Assembly (NCBI RefSeq): GCF_014648495.1
Contig: NZ_BMRF01000002.1
Coordinates: forward strand, 310,001-374,000
Direction of reading: 5' to 3'
Origin: Actinomadura cremea
Lineage (GTDB): Bacteria; Actinomycetota; Actinomycetes; Streptosporangiales; Streptosporangiaceae
Length of the DNA stretch: 64,000 nucleotides
A model generated the notes under the pieces. It searched no databases. It worked only from the letters and a program-made list of their open reading frames with translations, and was not told the DNA's origin. Positions 43,132 through 50,928 of this stretch are shown here, piece by piece. Position 1 is the first letter of the stretch. Each line of letters begins with the position of its first letter. Position numbers and translations under genes: made by a program.

Positions 43132-44778
43132 CCCGGGATCCTCGGCGCCCCCGGCCGTGAGGAACGGGTCGAGCAGGCCCGGCGCGGCTCGCGCGGCGAA
43201 GGCCAGGCTCTCGTCCCGTCCGATGTCGGGGGTGTCGTAGCCGCCGTCGCCCGCCGCGGTCATCGCCGAGACGGTCCGCAGGCCGAGCCGCCGTTGCAGC
43301 GGGGACTCGCGGATCACGATGGTGCTGACGGCCGACCGCCGCAGCGCGGTGGTGGAACGGCTGACGAGACCGGAGCGCGTGACGAGGTAGGGGCCCGCGA
43401 TCGCGTGGCCGAGGGCCCGGTAGGCGACGAGTGCCGCGCCGAGCGCGCACGGCCAGAACGCGGCGGCGGCCCAGAGCGCCTCGGCGGGCAGGGAGCCGGT
43501 CGCGGCCGGCCAGGCCAGGACGAGCGCGAGGGCCGCCGTGAGGGCGGTGGCCCACGCGAGCCGGCGGCGCAGCGCGGCGGGCGGATGGGGTTCGAGCGCG
43601 GCCTCCAGGGGGTTCTCCCCGGCGCCGAGGACCCGCCCGGCCACCCGCCTGGTCACCTTCACGGGGCCGCGCGGCAGGATCTCCGCCGGTTGCGACATCG
43701 ACCACCGGGACAGCCCCGTCGTGATGACGCGGGTGTCGCCGATCCCCATCCACCGCCAGAGGACGGGTTCGGAGAGCTGGGCCCCCCGGATCCGGTTCTC
43801 GTCCCGGTCGACCTCGCGCGTGGTGAACAGGCCCCGGCGGGTTCGCAGCAGGGTGCCGTCCCGTCCGGGGACGCGGGTCAACTCGAAGTTCCAGTACTCG
43901 GTGAAGTACGTGACGGCGAGGCCGAGCACCCCGACGGCGCTGACGGCGGCGAAGGCGGCGGCGATCGTCCGGGTCCGGTCGGCGCCCGTCCGGTCGAGCA
44001 GGCCCGACGCCGCGCCGACGACGTCCACCCCGAAGCCGGTCAGCAGCCAGCCGCCGCCCCAGGCGAGCCCGGCGGCGAGGACGTACGCCCAGATGTTGAA
44101 CATGTTGTAGACGACCCAGCGGGGTTCGAAGCGGGCGAACACGGCGATGGGGGCGTCGCCGCCGCGCGCCGCCGGTTCGCCCGGTCCGTCCGCTCGCCGC
44201 GCCGGGGCGTCGGGGGCCTCCCGGGCGTCGGGGGCCTCCCGGGCGTCGGGGACGCCGGGTGCCGTGCCGTCCGCCGGGAGGAGCAGGCGCCGCAGCGCAC
44301 GCGCGTCCGCGGTGGAGACCGCGTCGAGCGCGAGGGCGGACTCGCCGGAGGCCGCCCGCTGCCCGGCGCCGATCTTCACCACGCGCAGGCCGGCGAGCCG
44401 GTGCCGCAGCCTGGACTCCAGGTCGACGCTGCGGATCCGGTCGCGCTGGATCGAGCGGTGCACGCGCCTGACCACACCGGTTCTGAGCTCGATGTGCGCC
44501 GGAGTGATCCGGTAGCGGGTGAAGACCCACCGCAGCGCGTCGGCGCCCGCGCCGACCAGGCCGAAGGCGGCGAGGCCGAGCAGGGGCCACGTGCCGTCCG
44601 AGCCGGGAACGACGCCGAACACCCGGTAGGCGAGCAGGGCGGGCAGGAGCGACAGCACGCTGCGGACGAGGTCGATCCAGGTGACCCGGACGTCCAGCCG
44701 CCGCCACCCGTGACCGGACGCGCCGGACGGCGGTGCGGGCGCGGCGGTGGGGCCCGCGCGGGGGACGGGCGGGGTCAT
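43081..44778 (-). CDS. Bacterial PH-domain (bPH/YdbT-like) membrane protein
   Basis: A 565-residue protein with several membrane helices in pairs and three DUF304/bPH_2 modules, seen by the recurring TRYRITPAHIELRTGVVRR, DRIRSVDLE and later [36 protein letters not shown]. It is the partner of the smaller PH protein upstream, as in YdbS-YdbT pairs linked to envelope or bacteriocin tolerance. ATGA overlap couples them. The last 17 codons are antisense to tRNA-Leu (…GRGDSNPHG…), so the native C-terminus may be shorter in function or this end is accidental read-on. Confidence 0.8.
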   Translation of the reverse strand: MTPPVPRAGPTAAPAPPSGASGHGWRRLDVRVTWIDLVRSVLSLLPALLAYRVFGVVPGSDGTWPLLGLAAFGLVGAGADALRWVFTRYRITPAHIELRTGVVRRVHRSIQRDRIRSVDLESRLRHRLAGLRVVKIGAGQRAASGESALALDAVSTADARALRRLLLPADGTAPGVPDAREAPDAREAPDAPARRADGPGEPAARGGDAPIAVFARFEPRWVVYNMFNIWAYVLAAGLAWGGGWLLTGFGVDVVGAASGLLDRTGADRTRTIAAAFAAVSAVGVLGLAVTYFTEYWNFELTRVPGRDGTLLRTRRGLFTTREVDRDENRIRGAQLSEPVLWRWMGIGDTRVITTGLSRWSMSQPAEILPRGPVKVTRRVAGRVLGAGENPLEAALEPHPPAALRRRLAWATALTAALALVLAWPAATGSLPAEALWAAAAFWPCALGAALVAYRALGHAIAGPYLVTRSGLVSRSTTALRRSAVSTIVIRESPLQRRLGLRTVSAMTAAGDGGYDTPDIGRDESLAFAARAAPGLLDPFLTAGGAEDPGCGRGDSNPHGVSTNRT

Positions 44779-45287
44779 GTGGCGTCACCGGGCGTTGCCT
44801 GGGCGATCCGCGTCAGCCGCTCGGCGACGCGGGCGGCGGTCTCCCGGTCCAGGCCGCCGATGTCGATCGCTCCCCGGGACGAGGCGGTCGTGACGCGCAG
44901 CGTCGAGAGTCCGAGCAGCTGCTCGAAGGGGCCCTGGACGGCGTCGACGGTCTGCACGCGCGAGAGCGGCGCGACCCGCCACTCGCGCACCAGCCAGCCG
45001 GTCCGGGCGTAGACGGCCTGGTCGGTGGTCTCCCAGCGGTGCACCCGGTAGCGCCAGAACGGCTCGACCAGCACTCCCGCGAGCAGGAAGGCCGCCGAGC
45101 CGGCGGCGAGCGCGAGCAGCCAGGGACGCGCGGGCGCCCAGAGCGCGTACGCGACGATCGACCCGGCGAGGACCGGCCCGGTCAGCGCGAGGGCCTGCAG
45201 CATCCACCAGCCGACGGCGCGGCGCTCGACCCGGTGCCGCGGCGGTCGCAGCGCGAGCGCCGGGGCGTCGGCGTCCGTCCGGCTCAC
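44775..45287 (-). CDS. PH-domain membrane protein (YdbS-like)
   Basis: A 170-residue protein with two membrane helices (VGWWMLQALALTGPVLAGSIVAY and LLALAAGSAAFLLAGVLVEPF), followed by one bPH_2 domain: VHRWETTDQAVYARTGWLVREWRVAPLSRVQTVDAVQGPFEQLLGLSTLRVTTASS. GTG 45287 overlaps the TetR stop (GTGA), and its own stop overlaps the larger PH gene (ATGA). All three genes thus form one translationally coupled operon. Confidence 0.85.
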   Translation of the reverse strand: MSRTDADAPALALRPPRHRVERRAVGWWMLQALALTGPVLAGSIVAYALWAPARPWLLALAAGSAAFLLAGVLVEPFWRYRVHRWETTDQAVYARTGWLVREWRVAPLSRVQTVDAVQGPFEQLLGLSTLRVTTASSRGAIDIGGLDRETAARVAERLTRIAQATPGDAT

Positions 45288-45907
45288 GGCGCGCTCCTGA
45301 TCGCGTGGTCGATGAAGTCGAGGAGGTCGGCCGACTGCCCCGGCAGATCGACGGCGGGGTCGCCCGCCCACGAGCCGAGGACGCCGTCCGCGCAGCGCAG
45401 GATGATGTTCGCGACGCCGCGCGGATCGAACGCGCGGAACTCCCCGTCCCGCTGGCCCCGGGCGAGGATCTCGGCCAGCCCGCCGACCTCCTCGTCCATC
45501 TCCGCGGCGTAGGCGGGTGCCCCGTCCTCGCCGCGGTGGTTGTGCACGATCTCGCTCATGGCCAGGAACTCCGCGCGGTGCGCGTCGAAGTACTCCAGTT
45601 GCGCGCCGATCCAGGCGCGCACCTGGCCGAGGGCGGTCGGCTCGGCGGCGATCCGGGCCTCCATGTGGCTCCACGCCCGCTCGAAGAATCCCGTCACCAC
45701 CAGGCGCAGGATCTCGTCCTTGCCGCTGAAGTGGTAGGTGATCACGCCCTTGCTGATGCCCGCCTGCTCGGCGATCCGCGCGAGCGAGGCGTTCGCGTAG
45801 CCGGCCTCCGCCACCACCTGGACGGCCGCCGCGACGATCTGCGCGCGGCGGGCCTGCTCGATGAACGACCGCGGCTTCCGTCCGGACGGCTCATTGTTTG
45901 AGCTCAT
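45284..45907 (-). CDS. TetR-family regulator heading the PH-domain operon
   Basis: A 207-residue protein with HTH RRAQIVAAAVQVVAEAGYANASLARIAEQAGISKGVITYHFSGKDEIL and a C-terminal domain of the TetR_C type (HMEARIAAEPTALGQVRAWIGAQLEYFDAH). The mRNA should be leaderless: TAGAAT (45919-45914, minus strand) ends six bases before ATG 45907. That hexamer is inside a 26-bp perfect palindrome, so the protein very likely represses itself, the PH-domain genes and the divergent DUF998 gene. Confidence 0.87.
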   Translation of the reverse strand: MSSNNEPSGRKPRSFIEQARRAQIVAAAVQVVAEAGYANASLARIAEQAGISKGVITYHFSGKDEILRLVVTGFFERAWSHMEARIAAEPTALGQVRAWIGAQLEYFDAHRAEFLAMSEIVHNHRGEDGAPAYAAEMDEEVGGLAEILARGQRDGEFRAFDPRGVANIILRCADGVLGSWAGDPAVDLPGQSADLLDFIDHAIRSAP

Positions 45908-45912
45908 GGACT

Positions 45913-45938
45913 GATTCTAGTCCGATCGGACTAGAATC
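45913..45938. promoter_or_regulatory. 26-bp perfect palindromic operator with two face-to-face -10 hexamers
   Basis: Each half contains TAGAAT in the outward-reading direction (45932-45937 plus; 45919-45914 minus). Transcription in both directions would start 6-8 nt outside the palindrome, at the TetR ATG and at a mini-ORF ATG. A TetR dimer bound here would block both promoters. Confidence 0.78.
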
Positions 45939-45945
45939 CAGCCGC

Positions 45946-45993
45946 ATGGACGGATTCTGGTTCGGGCGGGCGAGGGAAGGGCGGCCGACGTGA
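45946..45993 (+). CDS. 15-codon mini-ORF coupled to the DUF998 gene
   Basis: MDGFWFGRAREGRPT starts eight bases after TAGAAT and its TGA overlaps the GTG of the DUF998 gene (GTGA). It may serve only to bring ribosomes from a leaderless mRNA to the next start, which has its own GAAGGG. No function is claimed for the peptide. Confidence 0.4.
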   Translation: MDGFWFGRAREGRPT

Positions 45994-46595
45994 CCGTGCT
46001 GCTGTGGACGGGCGCCGCCGGTGCGTGGGCGTTCGTCGTGACGTTCCTGCTGGACGGCTGGACACGGCCCGGCTACCGGCCCGTCCGGCACGCGGTCAGC
46101 GCGCTGGCGCTCGGGCCGCGCGGGTGGGTGCAGGTCGCGAACTTCGCGGTGTGCGGCCTGGCGGTCACGGGGGCCGCGGTCGCCGTCGCGGGCCCGCTGG
46201 GCAGTGCCGTCCTCGCGGTCGCGATCGCGGTGTTCGGGGTCGCTCTCGTGGCGTCGGGGGTCTTCCCCATGGACGCCATGCGCGCCTATCCCCCGGGGAC
46301 CCCCGACGAGACCCCGGACGAGGTGTCGCTCCGGCACCGGATCCACGACTGGGCCGGGATGGCGGTCTTCGCGTCGCTGCCCGTGGCGGCGTTCGCCGCG
46401 GCGTTCGCGGTGCCGAATCCCGTCTGGAAGTGGTACTCGGGCCTGACCGGCGCCGCCCTCGCCGCCGGATTGGCCGCCTTCGGCCAGGCGTGGAAGGACG
46501 ACTCCCGGTACGCGGGCCTCGTGCAGCGCGCGACGATCGTCGTCGGGTGGCTCTGGCTGGGCCTGCTGTTCGCGTACGCGGCCACCCTGCGCTGA
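45990..46595 (+). CDS. DUF998 integral membrane protein
   Basis: A 201-residue protein with about six membrane helices and the conserved RPGYRPVRHAVSALALGPRGWVQVANFAVCGL and FPMD motifs of DUF998. Function unknown. GTG 45990 is supported by GAAGGG at eight bases. It is divergent from the TetR gene and shares its palindromic operator, so it is probably part of the same regulon as the PH-domain pair. Confidence 0.82.
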   Translation: MTVLLWTGAAGAWAFVVTFLLDGWTRPGYRPVRHAVSALALGPRGWVQVANFAVCGLAVTGAAVAVAGPLGSAVLAVAIAVFGVALVASGVFPMDAMRAYPPGTPDETPDEVSLRHRIHDWAGMAVFASLPVAAFAAAFAVPNPVWKWYSGLTGAALAAGLAAFGQAWKDDSRYAGLVQRATIVVGWLWLGLLFAYAATLR

Positions 46596-46665
46596 ACCGG
46601 CCCCGGAGCCGCCCGGCCGGACGGGGGCGTCCGGCCCGGGGGCGTCCGGGGGCGTCCGGGTGCGG

Positions 46666-47133
46666 TCAGAGCGTGAGGTCGCGGCGGAGGCGCTCCACGT
46701 GGCCGGTGGCCTTCACGTTGTAGTACGCCTTCTCGATCTTGCCCTCGGCGTCGATGACGAAGGTCGAGCGGATCACCCCGACGACGGTCTTGCCGTACAG
46801 CTTCTTCTCCCCGTAGGCGCCGTACGACTTCAGCACCTCGTTGTCCGGGTCGGAGAGCAGCGGGAACGTCAGGCCCTCCTTCTCCCGGAACTTCGCCAGC
46901 TTGGCGGGCTTGTCGGGGGAGATGCCGACGACGGTGACGCCGGCCGGCTCCAGGTCGCCGAGGCTGCCCTGGAAGTCGACCGACTCCTTGGTGCAGCCCG
47001 GCGTCATCGCGGCCGGGTAGAAGTACAGGATCACGCGCCGGCCGCGCAGCGACGACAGCGACACCGGGTTCTCGTCGGCGTCGGAAAGCTCGAACTCGGG
47101 GGCGTCGTCCCCCGGCTGCAGTCGCTCGGACAC
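46666..47133 (-). CDS. bcp: Thioredoxin-dependent thiol peroxidase (Bcp/PrxQ)
   Basis: A 155-residue peroxiredoxin: LQPGDDAPEFELSDADENPVSL, GRRVILYFYPAAMTPGCTKESVDF with the peroxidatic Cys, and IRSTFVIDAEGKIEKAYYNVKATGH. The extra Cys five residues on, found in many PrxQ, is absent, so it is a one-Cys type. It reduces peroxides with thiol help. GTG 47133 with GAGGCGG upstream. Confidence 0.9.
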   Translation of the reverse strand: MSERLQPGDDAPEFELSDADENPVSLSSLRGRRVILYFYPAAMTPGCTKESVDFQGSLGDLEPAGVTVVGISPDKPAKLAKFREKEGLTFPLLSDPDNEVLKSYGAYGEKKLYGKTVVGVIRSTFVIDAEGKIEKAYYNVKATGHVERLRRDLTL

Positions 47134-47256
47134 GTGATCCGCCTCTCGCTCGGGAAATGCCTTCAACCGTACCGGGTGGGTGTGTCGGGCGTTGGCGGGC
47201 GAGACCTGCAAGACTGTTCGGATCATGCGTCGACCGACATGGTGAGGACACACGGC

Positions 47257-47568
47257 ATGGCTGACAGGGGCCGCGACCCGGAGGCAGTGGAGCGGGAGAT
47301 CGAGCGCACCCGCGCGGAGCTCGCGCGCAACATCGACGAGCTCGCGGACCGGTTCCACCCGAAGCACGTCGCCCAGCGGGGAACCGAGCGGCTGAAGGAG
47401 GAGGCCGGGATCGTCGTGCAGGCGATGGGCTCGCTCGTCCGGCCGGCCGAGGGCGAGGACGGCGAACCGGGCTCGATCGACCAGCGCGTGGTGCTGGCCG
47501 GAGTCGGCACGGCCGTCGCGCTGACCGCGCTGGTCCTGTGGCGCCGGAGCCGCAAGCGTCGCCGCTGA
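47257..47568 (+). CDS. DUF3618 membrane protein
   Basis: A 103-residue protein: DPEAVEREIERTRAELARNIDELADRFHPKHVAQRGTERLKEE (amphipathic, DUF3618 signature) followed by one membrane helix (VVLAGVGTAVALTALVLW) and a basic end RRSRKRRR. It is often found near Bcp in actinobacteria; the role is unknown. ATG 47257 with GAGG ten bases upstream; ATG 47239 is in frame. Confidence 0.82.
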   Translation: MADRGRDPEAVEREIERTRAELARNIDELADRFHPKHVAQRGTERLKEEAGIVVQAMGSLVRPAEGEDGEPGSIDQRVVLAGVGTAVALTALVLWRRSRKRRR

Positions 47569-47585
47569 GCTCGTACCACCCCCCA

Positions 47586-47619
47586 GAGGCGCCGGTCCGC
47601 ATCCCGCGGTCGGCGCCTC
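47586..47619. terminator. Hairpin between convergent genes
   Basis: Arms GAGGCGCCG (47586-47594) and CGGCGCCTC (47611-47619) with a 16-nt loop that can pair further inside. It separates the DUF3618 and glycosidase genes. Confidence 0.65.
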
Positions 47620-47638
47620 GTTCGTTCCGCGTGCCGTC

Positions 47639-48910
47639 TCAGCCGAACTGGGGGAGGTGCGCCCGGTGCGCGGCGAGGCCCTCGTCGAGGATCCGCTCGG
47701 CCGTGTGCTTGGACCGGACGAACGGGTGCGCCAGCAGCGCCTGCAGGGCCGTGCGCCGGTCGCCGGTGACGGCCGCGTCGGACGCGAGCCGCTCGTAGCC
47801 GTGGATCGCCCGGGTGAGCCCCCGGACGGGCGCGGGCAGCGGGCCCATCGTGAGCGGGACGGGCCCGGAGCGGCCGACGATCGCGGGCACCTCGACGATC
47901 GCGTCGTCGTCGAGGGAGGCGATCGCGCCGTTGTTGCGGGTGTTGACGATCATGCGGCGGCCCTCGTCGCGGTGCAGGGCGCAGATGACGTCGACGGCGA
48001 ACTCGCCGTGCTCGCCGCCGCCGCGCTCGCGGGACGGGTCGGGGTCGGCCTTGCGCGACTCCGCGGCGACCTGCTCGTAGTAGGCGGGGAGCATCGCGAG
48101 GACGTCCTGGGCGCGCGTCGTCCCCTTGGCCCGGAGTTCGTCCACGACCTCGTCGTGGAAGAAGTAGTACTTCGCGTAGGAGTTCGGCAGGAAGCCGAGG
48201 GTGCGCGCGAGGTCGGCCATGCGGGACGGGTCGCGCCACGGGGTGGCGCCGCCGCCGGGGACCGCCAGGCCGTCGAGCAGGGACGGCAGGTCGAGTTCGG
48301 CCCCGTCGAGCCGGACGCGCGACGCCCACGTCGCGTGGTTCAGCCCGATCCAGTCGGCCTCGAGGCGGTCGAAGGGCAGGCCGAGGAGGCCGGCCCACAT
48401 CTCGGTGTCGCCGGCGAACTGGTCGCACAGGCCGATGATGCGGGCGCCCGTGGCGCGGGCGACGGCGTCGGTCACGACGTTCGTCGGGTTCGTGTAGTTG
48501 ACGATCCACGCGTCCGGGGGCGCGGCCGCGGCGATCTCGAGGAGGATCGGCACGGAGCGCAGCGCCATCAGGAACCCGCCGGGCCCCGCGGTCTCCTGCC
48601 CGACGACGCCGTGCTTCAGCGGGATCGACTCGTCCAGGTGCCGGGCGGCGAGCCCGCCGGGACGGAACGTCGTGAAGACGTAGGAGGCGCCGTCGAGCGC
48701 GGGCTCGAGGCCGGTGTGCGCGGTGACGGTGAGGGACGCGCCGCGCGCGGCGAACATGCCGCGGGCGAGGCGCGTCATGACGTCCAGGTGCGGGGCGTCG
48801 ATGTCGTGGCAGGCCAGCTCGGTGCCCGCGAGATCGTCGGCGCGGTGCAGCAGGCCCCGGACGACGCCCGGCATGTAGCCGCTGCCGGCGCCGATGACGG
48901 CGATCTTCAC
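47639..48910 (-). CDS. Glycoside hydrolase family 4 (6-phospho-beta-glucosidase type)
   Basis: A 423-residue NAD+/Mn2+-dependent hydrolase: N-terminal Rossmann loop KIAVIGAGSGYMPGVVRGL, NYTNPTNVVTDAVAR, metal Cys in IGLCDQF, GLNHATW with His, and VNTRNNGAIASLDDDAIVEVPA. It acts by redox-assisted elimination on phosphorylated or free sugars. The CDQF variant favours the 6-phospho-beta-glucosidase branch. No PTS or sugar transporter is near. It overlaps the SIMPL gene by ATGA. Confidence 0.88.
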   Translation of the reverse strand: MKIAVIGAGSGYMPGVVRGLLHRADDLAGTELACHDIDAPHLDVMTRLARGMFAARGASLTVTAHTGLEPALDGASYVFTTFRPGGLAARHLDESIPLKHGVVGQETAGPGGFLMALRSVPILLEIAAAAPPDAWIVNYTNPTNVVTDAVARATGARIIGLCDQFAGDTEMWAGLLGLPFDRLEADWIGLNHATWASRVRLDGAELDLPSLLDGLAVPGGGATPWRDPSRMADLARTLGFLPNSYAKYYFFHDEVVDELRAKGTTRAQDVLAMLPAYYEQVAAESRKADPDPSRERGGGEHGEFAVDVICALHRDEGRRMIVNTRNNGAIASLDDDAIVEVPAIVGRSGPVPLTMGPLPAPVRGLTRAIHGYERLASDAAVTGDRRTALQALLAHPFVRSKHTAERILDEGLAAHRAHLPQFG

Positions 48911-49587
48911 GGGCGTCCCGCGTCCAGGTCGGGGGCGGTGGCGGTGAAGCGGGCCTCGACGGCGGCGCGGACGGTCTGCAGCGCGGGTTCGAGGTCGATC
49001 GGCTCGGGTTCGCCGCCGGACTCGGCCGCCGCGTACGCGGCGGCCAGCCGGACCGGGACCGGGCCGCCGCCGTCGGCGCGGCCGAGGCCCTCGTCGGACA
49101 GTTCGACCAGTCCGGTGAGGCGGGCGCCGAGGGCGTCGGCGTAGCTGCGGGCGCGGGCGACGGCCTCCTGCGCGGCCTGCCGGGCGGCGCGGGCGTACAC
49201 CTCGCTGTCGCGCCGCAGGTCCCAGTCGGGGCCGTGGACGTAGGTGCGGTCGAGGTCGCCGAGCCGGGTGACCAGCTCGCCGAGGACCGCGAAGTCGGTG
49301 ACGACGGGCTTGATCCAGACCGTGCCCTGGTAGGCGCGGATGTCGCCCTCGCGCCGCCGGTACTTCAGCAGCGGGGTGATCGACAGGCCGCCGGTCTCGA
49401 GCCGCTCGACCGCGTCGCCGTAGGAGCGGATCAGCTCCAGGCAGCGCTCGTTGCGCTCGACGAGCCGGTCGAGGGCCCGGCGGCGGTCGGCCTCCTGCGA
49501 CTGGACGTGCACCGACAGCCGGGCGATCTCGGGCTCGACCTCCAGCACCGCCTCGCCGCGCACACTGATGACGGGTGCGTCGCTCAT
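48907..49587 (-). CDS. SIMPL/DUF541 domain protein
   Basis: A 226-residue protein of the SIMPL family (ISVRGEAVLEVEPEIARLSVHVQSQEADRRRALDRL, YQGTVWIKPVVTDFAVLGELVTRL, DWDLRRDSEVYARAARQAAQEAVARARSYADALGA). It lacks a signal peptide, unlike periplasmic members, so it may be cytoplasmic. TAGGTT (49599-49594) ends six bases before ATG 49587, indicating a leaderless mRNA shared with the glycosidase gene. Confidence 0.84.
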   Translation of the reverse strand: MSDAPVISVRGEAVLEVEPEIARLSVHVQSQEADRRRALDRLVERNERCLELIRSYGDAVERLETGGLSITPLLKYRRREGDIRAYQGTVWIKPVVTDFAVLGELVTRLGDLDRTYVHGPDWDLRRDSEVYARAARQAAQEAVARARSYADALGARLTGLVELSDEGLGRADGGGPVPVRLAAAYAAAESGGEPEPIDLEPALQTVRAAVEARFTATAPDLDAGRP

Positions 49588-49611
49588 ACCGCCAACCTAA
49601 CCGGTTCTCCG

Positions 49612-49681
49612 GGCGGCCGGTTCTCGGCGGCCGGTTCTCGGTGTCCGGTTCTCGGTGTCCGGTCGTCAGCGGCCGGTCGTC
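49612..49681. repeat. 14-bp tandem repeat, five units
   Basis: Units at 49612-49625 and 49626-49639 are identical (GGCGGCCGGTTCTC). Three more carry 2-4 changes each and end at 49681, touching the stop codon of the next gene. Confidence 0.85.
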
Positions 49682-50864
49682 AGAGGAAGGTGCGGCCCTC
49701 GCCCCGGTAGGTCGGGACGGTCCGGACGAACCGGTCCCCGTCGATGAGGTGCACCGCGTCGAACCGCTCGCACAGTTCCCCCGCCTTGGTGTGCCGGAAC
49801 CAGACGCGGTCGCCGATCTCGAGCCGGTCGGCGGCGCGGCCGAGCAGCGGCGTCTGCACCTCCCCGGCGCCCTCGTTGGGGCTGTAGGACAGGCCGGTCG
49901 GCAGGTAGGGGACGGGCAGCCGGATCGCGTCGCCGGGCCCGGAGGCCAGGTAGCCGCCGCCGAGGCAGGTCGCGACGCCCGGACCGGGGCGCCGCACCAC
50001 GGGGAGGGCGAACAGCGCGGCGGGCCGTCCGCTGAAGTTGGAGTACTGGTCGAACAGGTGCGGGTGGTAGAGCCCGGACCCGGCGGCGACCTCGGTGACG
50101 GCGCGCTCGGCCACGGTCTTCTCGACGCTGCCGGTGCCGCCGCCGTTGACGAACTCCAGGTCGGTGAGGTTCCGGACGGCCCGGACGATCGCCGCGCGCC
50201 GCCGCGCGAGCTCCATCCGGGACCGCTGCTGCATGCCGCGGATGACGCGGCCGCGCGCGGGGCGTCCGGGCGGCAGGTCGCCGACGCCCGCGATCTGCGA
50301 CTCGTAGGCCATGAGGCCCACCAGGTCGAGGCCGGGGCGCTTGAGGATCAGCTCGGCGAGCGCGGCGACGTCGGCCGCGGTGCGCAGCGGGGAGCGCAGC
50401 GCGCCGATCCGGACCCGCCCGCCGAGCGGACGGTACGAGGCGTCGATGTCGATGCAGACGCGGACGCGGCGGTCCCCGGCGGCCCGCTCGATCAGGTCGA
50501 GGTGCTCGGGGCAGTCGACCATGAGCGTGACGGTGCGGGCGGCGGCCTCGTTCGCGGCGAGTTCGGCGATGGCGGCCCGGTCGGCGGTGGGGTAGGCGAC
50601 GAGGATGTCGTCGCAGGCGCCCTCGGCGGCGAGCCACAGCGCCTCCGGCAGGGTGAACGCCATGATCCCGGCGAACCCGTCCATCGCGAGGACGTCCTCC
50701 AGGAGGGCGCGGCAGCGGACCGACTTGCTCGCCACCCGGATGGGCTTCCCGGCGGCGCGGCGGACGAGGTCGGCGGCGTTGGCGCGGAAGGCCGCGAGGT
50801 CGACGACGGCGAACGGCGCCTCGAACGCGGCCGTCGCGGCGTCGTAGCGGTCCCGGAGGTTCAT
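49680..50864 (-). CDS. Alanine-racemase-fold PLP enzyme (amino acid aldolase/deaminase)
   Basis: A 394-residue protein: PLP-Lys in IRVASKSVRCRALLED, AYPTADRAAIAEL, LMVDCPEHLDLIER, LMAYESQIAGVG and the C-terminal metal/PLP site GDRVWFRHTKAGELCERF. This is the D-threonine aldolase / D-serine dehydratase-like branch rather than Alr. The substrate is probably a D-amino acid or 3-hydroxy amino acid. A promoter TTCACA-N16-CAGTGT ends seven bases before the ATG, giving a leaderless mRNA. Confidence 0.82.
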   Translation of the reverse strand: MNLRDRYDAATAAFEAPFAVVDLAAFRANAADLVRRAAGKPIRVASKSVRCRALLEDVLAMDGFAGIMAFTLPEALWLAAEGACDDILVAYPTADRAAIAELAANEAAARTVTLMVDCPEHLDLIERAAGDRRVRVCIDIDASYRPLGGRVRIGALRSPLRTAADVAALAELILKRPGLDLVGLMAYESQIAGVGDLPPGRPARGRVIRGMQQRSRMELARRRAAIVRAVRNLTDLEFVNGGGTGSVEKTVAERAVTEVAAGSGLYHPHLFDQYSNFSGRPAALFALPVVRRPGPGVATCLGGGYLASGPGDAIRLPVPYLPTGLSYSPNEGAGEVQTPLLGRAADRLEIGDRVWFRHTKAGELCERFDAVHLIDGDRFVRTVPTYRGEGRTFL

Positions 50865-50871
50865 GGGGCCA

Positions 50872-50910
50872 ACACTGCCACATCGGCGGGAAATGTGAAA
50901 ACCTCTCACA
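50872..50910 (-). promoter_or_regulatory. Leaderless promoter with TGTGA-N7-TCACA repeat
   Basis: Minus strand: -35 TTCACA (50899-50894), 16-nt spacer, -10 CAGTGT (50877-50872), then seven bases to ATG 50864. The inverted repeat TGTGA-N7-TCACA (50894-50910) covers the -35, so a bound protein would repress. Confidence 0.55.
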
Positions 50911-50928
50911 TCGCCTTCGGAACCCTGG

